64,000 nucleotides of DNA from Saccharothrix saharensis (GTDB lineage Bacteria > Actinomycetota > Actinomycetes > Mycobacteriales > Pseudonocardiaceae). A program made the translations under genes and the position numbers. Of the stretch, positions 47,648 through 60,481 are shown piece by piece. The notes beneath the pieces were generated by a model that worked only from the letters and a program-made list of their open reading frames with translations, was not told where the DNA came from and did not search any database. Position 1 is the first letter of the stretch, and the number at the start of each line of letters is the position of its first letter. Location: NCBI RefSeq assembly GCF_006716745.1, contig NZ_VFPP01000001.1:3348001-3412000 (forward strand). Reading direction: 5' to 3'.

Positions 47648-49699
47648 GTGCGCGATGGTGTGGGGGTGAAGCCGTGGTTACCGCGCCTCGCGCGGTTCGT
47701 GGTCGCCGCCGGACTGGGTGCCGGCGTCCTGTGGGTGGCGTTGCTCGATCCGGCTCCTCGTGGCGAGATGAGCACGTTCGGTCAGTTCGCACTCGCCGCC
47801 GCCACGATGGTGCTGTTGTTGTGGGACCAGTTGGTCAAGGTGGTCACACACGCCCCCGTTGATGTCGACGGGCTCGCAGACGACTTGGCGCAGGCCATGC
47901 GGGCCCAGTGGCAGCAGGCCGCCACGGAACGCGGGCTGCTGCAGCCGGCGCCACTGCCCATACGGTGGCGGCGGAGCAGGGAGCCCGTTGCCGGTCCGTC
48001 GTCGGCCGCCACGACCACCCGGGACGGGCACGTGCCGTTCGACCCGCTGCCGGGACTGGACCGGGTCACCTCGGCCAGGTTGCGCAACGGGGACCGGAGA
48101 ACCTTGCACCGGATCTACGGCGGACTTCCTTCGGGACGGTTGATCATCACCGGCGAGCCGGGCAGTGGCAAGTCCTCCGCGGCGGTGCTGCTGCTCCTGG
48201 ACGCTCTGCGGTATCGCGATCAGGTCGACCCGGCCGAGCGGCAGCGGGTGCCGGTGCCCGTGCTGATCACCCTCTCCGGTTGGAACCCCGGTAACCAACC
48301 GTTCATGGAGTGGCTCGTCGGCAAGCTCGGCACGCTGCCGCTCCTGCACGGGCGCAGGGGCGGGGAGCGGGCGACCGCGTTGCTGCGCGCCGGTCGCATC
48401 GCGGTGTTCCTGGACGGTCTGGACGAAATGCCGGAACACACCAGGGCGATCGCCCTGCGCTCGCTCACCCGGCAGGTGACCGCACGATTGGTCCTCCTCA
48501 CCCGTACCCGTGAGCTGGTGGTCGCGGCCACACAGCACATCCTGGTCGGGGCCGTCGCGCTGGAACTGCTCCCGCTGCGGCCGCCGGATGTCGCGGATCA
48601 CCTGTTACGGCCGTTGCCGGACCCACCTCCGCCATCATGGCGACGCGTCGCCGACACCGTGGTGAACGACGCCGGACACCCGTTGACCCAAGCCGTGTCC
48701 ACGCCTCTCACCGTCAACCTGGTGCGGGACACCTACCCCGTTGACGGCCCGGTGGACGAGCTGCTCGACACCTCGCGCTTCGCCGATGCCGCGGCCATCA
48801 TCCGACACCTCCTCGACCACGTCATCGAGTCGGCTTACGCACAGGGTCCCGGAAAACCGGTCTCTCGCTACGACGGGGCCACCGCCCGCCGCACCCTCTT
48901 CCACATCGCCGGTCACCTGAGCCGTGCGGGTAGCCGCGACCTGGAGTGGTGGTCGCTACCCACTTGGGTGCCTCGGCCGGTCAGGGTGACCCTCGCAACC
49001 GCTGTCGGGACAGGTGCAGGCTGGATCGTGTTCGCCACGATGGGCATCGGGAGCCCGCCGGCGAAGTTCTCGGGGGTCGCGCTGTACGGCTTGACGTTCG
49101 GTCTGGCAGCGACCTTCGTCGTACCTGACCCACCGCACCGGGTCCGACTCGCGGTCGGACACCTGGTGCGCCCGCGGCTCACCGTGCCGGAGCGGATCGG
49201 GGTCGTGGTGGGCGGTGCGGTGCCCGGGATCGCGGTGTGGCAGGTGACGGAGCCGATCGTCGGGTTGGCCTTGGGCGCAGTCCTCGTGTTCGGGTTCGCC
49301 GCCTTCCTGGGCCTGCTGAACGGAACCACCTCCAGCGGTGGCCTCGAAGCGGCGGAGCCTGTCGAAGCGTGGCGGCATGACGTCATCGCGCACCTCTTGT
49401 CCGGGGCGCTCGCCGGTGTGGCGGTCTGGCTGCTGACGTTCAGCCTGTCCGGGTGGACGGCGGCCCTGGCGTACGGGGTGCTGACCGGCCTGCTGGTCGC
49501 CTCGGCGACGCAGACCTTCCTGGCCCAGGTCTACTTCACCTTGCGGTACGGGACACCGATCCGCCTGCTCCGCTTCTTGGAGGACGCGCGGTCCCGCCAC
49601 CTGATCCGCACCGTCGGTCCGGTCTACCAGTTCCGCCATGCCCTGCTCCAGGATCACCTCGCCGAAGCGCCCACCAGCGGCAACCCTCCGGAGCGGTAG
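47648..49699 (+). CDS. Membrane-anchored NACHT-domain NTPase
   Basis: The 683-residue protein is a STAND-type NTPase. Two N-terminal membrane segments (about residues 13-31 and 46-62) precede a NACHT domain with Walker A GEPGSGKSS (169-177) and Walker B VFLDGLDEMP (about 251-260), followed by a sensor-like LVLLTRTRELV. The C-terminal half carries several hydrophobic helices and no visible leucine-rich or other sensor repeats. Bacterial NACHT proteins include phage-defence factors, but all-membrane forms of this kind are common and uncharacterised in actinomycetes. The start is GTG at 47648. Confidence 0.82.
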   Translation: MRDGVGVKPWLPRLARFVVAAGLGAGVLWVALLDPAPRGEMSTFGQFALAAATMVLLLWDQLVKVVTHAPVDVDGLADDLAQAMRAQWQQAATERGLLQPAPLPIRWRRSREPVAGPSSAATTTRDGHVPFDPLPGLDRVTSARLRNGDRRTLHRIYGGLPSGRLIITGEPGSGKSSAAVLLLLDALRYRDQVDPAERQRVPVPVLITLSGWNPGNQPFMEWLVGKLGTLPLLHGRRGGERATALLRAGRIAVFLDGLDEMPEHTRAIALRSLTRQVTARLVLLTRTRELVVAATQHILVGAVALELLPLRPPDVADHLLRPLPDPPPPSWRRVADTVVNDAGHPLTQAVSTPLTVNLVRDTYPVDGPVDELLDTSRFADAAAIIRHLLDHVIESAYAQGPGKPVSRYDGATARRTLFHIAGHLSRAGSRDLEWWSLPTWVPRPVRVTLATAVGTGAGWIVFATMGIGSPPAKFSGVALYGLTFGLAATFVVPDPPHRVRLAVGHLVRPRLTVPERIGVVVGGAVPGIAVWQVTEPIVGLALGAVLVFGFAAFLGLLNGTTSSGGLEAAEPVEAWRHDVIAHLLSGALAGVAVWLLTFSLSGWTAALAYGVLTGLLVASATQTFLAQVYFTLRYGTPIRLLRFLEDARSRHLIRTVGPVYQFRHALLQDHLAEAPTSGNPPER

Positions 49700-49700
49700 G

Positions 49701-49739
49701 CCGATGGCGGTAGGGCGAGCGTCGCCCTACCGCCATCGG
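49701..49739. terminator. Bidirectional terminator between NACHT and pullulanase genes
   Basis: A perfect 18-bp stem (CCGATGGCGGTAGGGCGA with its complement) and a 3-nt loop start right after the NACHT stop and end 8 nt before the pullulanase stop. It can serve both converging genes. Confidence 0.9.
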
Positions 49740-49746
49740 ACCCGTC

Positions 49747-55269
<5,523 letters not shown>

Positions 55270-55279
55270 CGCGACCTCC

Positions 55280-55300
55280 TTGTCGCAAGAATTTGCAACC
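55280..55300. promoter_or_regulatory. TTGCAA-type sites before the pullulanase gene
   Basis: The sequences CGCAAG and TTGCAA lie close together 15-30 bp before the pullulanase start and resemble half-sites of the larger inverted repeat at 55371-55386. They may be part of the same operator set. Confidence 0.35.
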
Positions 55301-55370
55301 CCGCCCCGACGGCACGCCGGGGCGAGGTGCACAAAACCACGACAATCTCGGCCGGACAAGGCCCAGACGG

Positions 55371-55386
55371 CTGCAAGTGCTTGCAG
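55371..55386. promoter_or_regulatory. Inverted repeat, probable maltose-type LacI operator
   Basis: Arms CTGCAAG and CTTGCAG surround a 2-nt centre, and another TTGC follows at 55391. Inverted or direct CTTGCA(A/G) motifs are typical of amylase and maltose promoters of actinomycetes under a LacI-family regulator. It lies about 100 bp upstream of the pullulanase start. Confidence 0.6.
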
Positions 55387-55442
55387 ACCCTTGCGTGACA
55401 CAACCGTGCTGCCACTCACAGCCGAGCGCGAACCTGTCGCGC

Positions 55443-56147
55443 TCAGCCCGACCGCATCAACGGCGGGAAGAGCAGTTGGGCCGTTCCCCTGCGGTAGAGC
55501 GCGGCGGGTCGGCCGATCTCCGGAGTGCTGCGCCGGCCCGTGGGGACGAGGAAGTCTTCCGCCCCCGTGACCTTCCGGCGGAAGTTGCTCGGATCGAGCG
55601 GGAACCCCCACACGACCTCGTACACGCGCCGGAGGTCGCTGATGCTGAACGGCTCGGTGCAGAAGGCGGCGGCGATCGTCGTGTACTCCAGTTGGGAACG
55701 CGCCCGCTCGAGCGCCTCGCGCAGGATCACGGCGTGGTCGAAGGCGAGTTCGTCGAAGTCGACGGAGTCCACCGGGACCCACTGCGCAGCCCTGGCGTCC
55801 GTGCCGGCCACCGGAGTGGAGAGGTCCGGCACCAGGGCCAGGTACGCCACGGTGATCACCCGGCCACGCGGGTCGCGCCCTGGGTCACCGTAGGTTTTCA
55901 GCTGCTCCAGGTGCAGCCGCCGACCGTCGAGGCCAGTCTCCTCGTTCAGCTCGCGCAGTGCGGTGCGGTCCAGCGTCTCGCCGTCGCGGACGTACCCGCC
56001 CGGCAGCGCGGACATGCCGAGGAACGGCTCCTTCCCCCGCTCCACCAGCAGCACCTGCAGCCTGTCGTCTCGGATGGTGAAGATCACCAGGTCCACCGTC
56101 ACCGCGACGTCGCCGGCGTGACGACCTGGGGCGACATTCCTGATCAC
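55443..56147 (-). CDS. NrtR-like Nudix regulator
   Basis: The 234-residue protein has an N-terminal Nudix domain with an intact Nudix box (GGYVRDGETLDRTALRELNEETGL) and a C-terminal winged-helix part (about residues 155-225, FSISDLRRVYEVVWG and FRRKVTGAEDFLVPTG). This layout is that of NrtR, which senses ADP-ribose or related NAD products, and of sugar-responsive relatives. It is divergent from the three-gene operon at 56234-59411, with two copies of a probable operator in the shared 86-bp gap. Whether it hydrolyses or only binds its ligand is not visible. Confidence 0.87.
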   Translation of the reverse strand: MIRNVAPGRHAGDVAVTVDLVIFTIRDDRLQVLLVERGKEPFLGMSALPGGYVRDGETLDRTALRELNEETGLDGRRLHLEQLKTYGDPGRDPRGRVITVAYLALVPDLSTPVAGTDARAAQWVPVDSVDFDELAFDHAVILREALERARSQLEYTTIAAAFCTEPFSISDLRRVYEVVWGFPLDPSNFRRKVTGAEDFLVPTGRRSTPEIGRPAALYRRGTAQLLFPPLMRSG

Positions 56148-56167
56148 CGAATCATCATACCCCCTAA

Positions 56168-56182
56168 TGGTCGGATTGACCT
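56168..56182. promoter_or_regulatory. Nudix-regulator operator candidate, copy 1
   Basis: TGGTCGGATTGACCT matches the motif at 56201-56215 at 12 of 15 positions and contains the inverted arms GGTC/GACC. It lies nearer the regulator gene. Confidence 0.6.
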
Positions 56183-56198
56183 GAAGTCGGACCGTACT

Positions 56199-56218
56199 TA
56201 TAGTCAGAATGACCTATA
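56199..56218. promoter_or_regulatory. Nudix-regulator operator candidate, copy 2
   Basis: TATAGTCA and TGACCTATA form an almost perfect inverted repeat around GAA. It lies 16 bp before the start of the operon's first gene and 33 bp from copy 1, about three helical turns. It could overlap the promoter or the ribosome entry region. Confidence 0.65.
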
Positions 56219-56233
56219 GCCCGGAGGTGCGAG

Positions 56234-57910
56234 ATGGGCACAGCCGCGACGACTCCCGCCGGAGTGCGCGACGACCGCCAGAGCACGGCCACCCGCCACC
56301 TGTGCGCCGGCGTCTACCTCGACCGCGAGTTCCGCGACCGAGTCATCCGCGACGTGCACAACGACTGCCGGCACAGGGTCGCGCCGTCCTACGGGTTCGA
56401 CCTCGTCGCCGTGGTGGAGCACGCCAGGCGCGCATGGGCGTTGGGCACCGCGTACCAACTGTGCCTGGTCGCGTTGTTCGCCGCGGGCTTGTGCACCGAC
56501 GTCTTGGCTACCGTGTCGGCCGTCTGCGCCCTCTTGGCGATGCGATCGGTGGCGGACGTGCCGCGCACGTCCCTGGACCTCCTCAAGCTCAAGGGACGAT
56601 CGTGGGGTCACAGGTGGCGGGCCCGGGCGGAGTCGGCTGACGCCGTGCAGAGACTGCGGGAGCAGAAGCGCCGGTTCTGGCTGGACCTGGGCACCTGCGC
56701 CCTGCTCGTGGTCGTCGTGGCAGTCACCGCCAAGCTGACGTCGTCCTCCTTGTCGGCCGCGCTGCCCCAAGGGGTGGTGACGCTGCTCCTCGCGGCCGCT
56801 CTCGCGGTGGTCGCGGGCGTGACGCGGCAACTCGCCTTGAACCGGCTGCACCGGACGGCGGACCTCCGGCCGCCCCGCCTGTCCAAGCGGTCGGAAGTGG
56901 TCGACGCACAACAGGCGAGCACCCTGGTGGTGTACGGCCACCACTACTCCAGCCAGAGCACCCCGAGCCCTTTCGTGGGCAGCGGGTTCGTGCACCGGTG
57001 GCCACCGCAGTCGATCCAGCTGGTGCGCGACGAAGCCAAGAAGTCGGAGTTCATCGCGAGCGACCACCCCCGTTTCGACGCCCCCGAACTCGTGCGCTTC
57101 CTGCGAAAAGCGGCCACCGAACTGGGGAGCCACCAGGAAGGGCCGGGATTACCCGGGTTACACGTGCGAGACCGGCTCTTCATCGCCGAAGAGCACGTCG
57201 CCGCAGCCCGACACCTCTTGCTCGACGAGCCGACCGCCAACGAGATCGAGCAGATCATCAACGACCCCGGCAGCCTGGTCAAGCACTACCTGGAGATCGG
57301 GGTCAGCAGATCTGGCGAAGTGGTGACGACGCTCTTCCTGAACCTGACCCTGGGGGCGCGCACGCTGAACATCGATTTCGCCCTGGGCATGCTCACGAGC
57401 CTTCCCCGGGAATTCCGGGTGGTCGACGCGTACCGGCGCAACGGTGCCGGGGAAGTCGTCCGCTCGGCCTTCCGCTCGTTGCGCGACCTCCCCCGCGAAC
57501 TCCGCGGGTCGTGGCACCTCGGCACAGCGCCGTGGGTGGCCATCCGCGCGTGGTACGCCAGGAAGGACCGCACCCTCGTGTCGAAGCGGAACTCGGTCAT
57601 CGGCGCCCGGGTCAGCATCCGCCAGGAATCGGACCTGAAGGACCGGGACCGGCACATCGCCTTCGACGCGCCGGAGATCCTGAAGAACAAGAACTTCATC
57701 CTCAACCCGATGATCGAGTCGATCGTCGAGTTCCTCAAGCTCAAGGGGATGGACGTTTCCACGTTCGAACGTCAGGTCAACACCATCATCAACGCCAACG
57801 TGTTCAACACGGGAAGTCTCAAGTTCGACAACTCGGCGATAGGCCAGGACGCCACGGTGAACCAGGCCGGGACCGCCACGCCGAACAGCCCTTCGGGAGA
57901 TGTGGGATGA
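56234..57910 (+). CDS. Uncharacterised membrane protein, first gene of three-gene operon
   Basis: The 558-residue protein is not recognised. Residues about 70-105 and 155-205 hold three or four membrane segments; a soluble part of about 340 residues follows. The C-terminus ends in a glycine/asparagine-type stretch, NTGSLKFDNSAIGQDATV at about 525-542, like the short beta-helical linkers of bacterial conflict proteins. The protein encoded next has the similar SAIGPGASV near its N-terminus. The start is ATG at 56234 with GGAGGTG upstream; the stop overlaps the next start as ATGA. Confidence 0.75.
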   Translation: MGTAATTPAGVRDDRQSTATRHLCAGVYLDREFRDRVIRDVHNDCRHRVAPSYGFDLVAVVEHARRAWALGTAYQLCLVALFAAGLCTDVLATVSAVCALLAMRSVADVPRTSLDLLKLKGRSWGHRWRARAESADAVQRLREQKRRFWLDLGTCALLVVVVAVTAKLTSSSLSAALPQGVVTLLLAAALAVVAGVTRQLALNRLHRTADLRPPRLSKRSEVVDAQQASTLVVYGHHYSSQSTPSPFVGSGFVHRWPPQSIQLVRDEAKKSEFIASDHPRFDAPELVRFLRKAATELGSHQEGPGLPGLHVRDRLFIAEEHVAAARHLLLDEPTANEIEQIINDPGSLVKHYLEIGVSRSGEVVTTLFLNLTLGARTLNIDFALGMLTSLPREFRVVDAYRRNGAGEVVRSAFRSLRDLPRELRGSWHLGTAPWVAIRAWYARKDRTLVSKRNSVIGARVSIRQESDLKDRDRHIAFDAPEILKNKNFILNPMIESIVEFLKLKGMDVSTFERQVNTIINANVFNTGSLKFDNSAIGQDATVNQAGTATPNSPSGDVG

Positions 57911-58731
57911 CCATGAGAATAACCGTCGAAGGCGCGATGCTGACCGGTGACGGGAACACCATCACCGGCAGCGCCATCGGCCCAGGGGCGTCAGTGGGCC
58001 CGGCGGCTGCACGCCTACCGGAGAAGCGGGAAGAAGGCCACCGCATCGGAGTGATCACCATGACCCCGGCCGAGACCCGGGCGGTTCGCGACGTGCTCGC
58101 CTTGTCGCCGCTGCGGGACGGCTTCCACTCGGGCACGCGGTTCACCCGCGTCGTCGCCGTGCGGACGCACGGCCAGGGGCAAGGTGCGGCCATGGACGCG
58201 GCACGGCGACTGGTCCACCACTTCTCACCGGAGGTGCTGGTCCTGGCGGGCATCGCGGGCGCCATCGATCCGGGGCAGCGCATCGGGGACGTCGTGGTCG
58301 CCACCAAGGTCGTGGGTTACGACCTGCAGAAGAAGACCTCGCACGGCACGCAGCACCGGGGTCGCCACTGGGAAGCCCCGGCGACCGTCGGGCGCGCCGT
58401 CGACGACTTCTTCTCCACGCGGGGAGAACCGGCCGCGATCGACGACTTCCTGGCGCACTCCGGACTGATCGGCTCCGGCAACGTCGTGATCGCCGCCGAC
58501 AACGCCCCGGAGCGCCGGTACCTGAGGTCGTTCAACGACAAGGTGCTGGCGGTGGACATGGAGTCCGACGGGTTGGGGCAGTTCTGCCACGAGGCAGGGA
58601 GCCGGCCCTGGGTCGTCGTACGAGGGATTTCCGACCTCGCCGACGCGCAGAAGGACGACGACGCGCATGAGATCGCGTCCAGGAACGCGGCCGTTGTCCT
58701 CCGCGATCTGATCCCTTACCTGGTCAGGTGA
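57907..58731 (+). CDS. Nucleoside phosphorylase-fold (PNP/MTAN-like) protein
   Basis: The 274-residue protein starts with a short linker (GDGNTITGSAIGPGASV, residues 14-30), followed by a PNP_UDP_1 domain. Visible motifs are the glycine loop GIAGAIDPGQRIGDVVVA (from about 115), the ribose-binding DMES (217-220) and the catalytic Asp in ISDLAD (D243). MTAN-type enzymes cleave N-glycosidic bonds of adenosine compounds. Related domains act as ATP-destroying effectors in phage defence (for example in Detocs). The ATG overlaps the upstream stop, and its stop overlaps the next GTG, so the three proteins are made together. The substrate is unknown. Confidence 0.85.
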   Translation: MTMRITVEGAMLTGDGNTITGSAIGPGASVGPAAARLPEKREEGHRIGVITMTPAETRAVRDVLALSPLRDGFHSGTRFTRVVAVRTHGQGQGAAMDAARRLVHHFSPEVLVLAGIAGAIDPGQRIGDVVVATKVVGYDLQKKTSHGTQHRGRHWEAPATVGRAVDDFFSTRGEPAAIDDFLAHSGLIGSGNVVIAADNAPERRYLRSFNDKVLAVDMESDGLGQFCHEAGSRPWVVVRGISDLADAQKDDDAHEIASRNAAVVLRDLIPYLVR

Positions 58732-59411
58732 GGCAGGTGGTCGAGTTCATCCTGGCGATCGCCAGTTCCCTGGTCGCGACCTGCCTCACCGTCGCGTTAG
58801 GTTGGGCGTTCTCCCGTCGCGTCCGGCGGTCGTTGACGGCTTTGTTCTCGCGCCTGGCCGGGCTTCCCGTGCAACATGTCTACCGGCGCCAGGAACTCGC
58901 CAGTCCGGATCTCGCGCGTGACCTGACGAGAGCTCACTGGATCCGCGTGCTGGCGGGCCGCGGGAACGAGTTGACCCGCGACACGTTCAGCTCCGTCTGG
59001 GCGGACGGGACGCGACCGCAGCAGGTCGTGCAGGTCCTGCTGCCCGACCTGCGTTCGAGCCCGCACTCGTGGCTGGCCAAGCGCGAGGAGGACGTGCGGC
59101 GCGCGGACCCGGCTTTCGCGTCCGGGTTCCTCGCCGAGCAGGTCCGCGTGAACGCGAACTACGTGGCCGCCGCGGCCCGCCGCCACGGCAACGTGTCACT
59201 GCGCTTCTACGACCTGCCGAACAGGTACCGGCTGGTCATCACCAACGAGGTCGCGTACCTGACGTTGTACGGCGGATCGGCGCACGGCCGCCACTCGCCC
59301 TGCATCGCCGCCCGGCAGTCCAGCCTGCTCTACGACCTCGCGCTGTCGCTGTTCAGCTTCGCCTGGGAGCAGAGCAGCCCAGGAGGATCCGCCCTCGAAG
59401 ACGCCGCCTGA
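58728..59411 (+). CDS. Membrane-anchored protein, third gene of the operon
   Basis: The 227-residue protein has one N-terminal membrane helix (about residues 5-27), then a soluble domain. The part with VQVLLPDLRSSPHSWLAKREED, NANYVAAAARRHGNVSLRFYDLPNRYRLVI and the ending SLFSFAWEQ resembles the phospholipase D-like/DUF5919-type fold by pattern only; no HKD motif is present. The GTG at 58728 overlaps the upstream stop as GTGA. A hairpin follows the gene at 59444-59476. Function is unknown. Confidence 0.7.
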   Translation: MRQVVEFILAIASSLVATCLTVALGWAFSRRVRRSLTALFSRLAGLPVQHVYRRQELASPDLARDLTRAHWIRVLAGRGNELTRDTFSSVWADGTRPQQVVQVLLPDLRSSPHSWLAKREEDVRRADPAFASGFLAEQVRVNANYVAAAARRHGNVSLRFYDLPNRYRLVITNEVAYLTLYGGSAHGRHSPCIAARQSSLLYDLALSLFSFAWEQSSPGGSALEDAA

Positions 59412-59443
59412 GGTGCGGGTGCGGGCTTCGACGCGTACCTGGT

Positions 59444-59476
59444 CACCGGCTCGCCCCTCGTGGGGGCGGGCCGGTG
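59444..59476 (+). terminator. Terminator after the three-gene operon
   Basis: Arms beginning CACCGGC and ending GCCGGTG form a stem of about 14 bp with a small bulge and a 4-nt TCGT loop, 33 nt beyond the stop of the third gene. Confidence 0.75.
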
Positions 59477-59626
59477 CGGTCGGCACCACTCCCGCTCACG
59501 ACTGGCCGGGCGCGAAGGTCCCGCGCGTCGGGCAGAACCGCCCGGCCCCCACGGGACCCCGTACCGGACATCGGCGACCAGGGACGAGCCGAGGTCGATC
59601 CGGTGTGGACGCGCCCCGGGTCGGGG

Positions 59627-60433
59627 TCACCGCCTCTCGGGCTGGAGCGTCTTGCTCCACAACGACCGGCCCTTGATGTCGCGCAGCCACACGGTCAGCT
59701 CGCCGTCCCGCGTCACCTCGACCTCGCCGAAGTGCTGGAACCCGTCCAGCGGGGTGGTGTTCGCGGCCGGCGGGGCGTTGACGAACACCGCTTCCGGGCC
59801 GAACGTCGGGTCGAGGGTGTTCGGGCCGAACGCGCCCGCGTTCAGCGGACCGGACACGAACTCCCAGAACGGGTCGAAGTCCTGGAACGACGCGCGCTCC
59901 GGCGAGTAGTGGTGCGCGGCCGTGTAGTGGACGTCCGCGGTGAGCCACACGGTGTTGCGCACGCGCCGCCGCTTCAGCTCCCTCAACACCCACGCCAGCT
60001 CGTGCTCACGACCGCCCGGCGCACCCGGCAGGCCGTTGGCGACGCCCTCGATGTCCGTGCCGTCCGGCACGGTCAACCCGATCGGCAGGTCGGCCGCGAT
60101 GATCTTCCAGGTGGCCCGGCTGCGGTCCAGGGAGTCCACCAGCCAGCGGGCCTGCCGCTCGCCCAGCACGTGCCCGACGCCGTCGCGCGGTGCCGTGTTG
60201 GCGTCCTTGTACGACCGCATGTCCAGCACGAACACCTCGACGTGCGCCCCGTGCCGGAACTTGCGGTACACCCGGCCGTCCACCGCCTGCCGCGGGTCGA
60301 TCGGCTGCCACTCGTGGAACGCCCGGAACGCCCGCGCCGCCAGCACGTCCACCCGCTTCTCGGTGTACGCGGGCGAGGTGAGGATCTCGCCGGGGTACCA
60401 GTTGTTGGTCACCTCGTGGTCCCACGACGTGAG
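59627..60433 (-). pseudogene. phoD: PhoD-like phosphatase, C-terminal half cut by an integrated element
   Basis: The frame encodes the C-terminal 260 or so residues of an alkaline phosphatase D-type metallophosphatase: WDHEVTNNWYPGE, VFVLDMRSYKD, the ADLPIGL segment, WLTADVHYTAAHHYSP (metal ligands) and the beta-rich end. At its 5' side the homology stops abruptly at about 60428-60434, just before the conserved WDxHE metal motif. The frame then meets a TGA at 60434-60436, and the next gene is a large serine integrase. The N-terminal half is expected at the other end of the element. A GTG at 60412 could start a remnant protein, but it would lack half the active site. Confidence 0.88.
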
Positions 60434-60445
60434 TCAGCCAACTAC
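60425..60445. other. Attachment site junction (attL/attR)
   Basis: Coding sequence for the phosphatase ends and integrase-side sequence begins within this stretch. The crossover core cannot be fixed without the other junction. Confidence 0.7.
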
Positions 60446-60481
60446 AGTCGACATGGGCCCCTACCAGCGAGGATGCCGATC

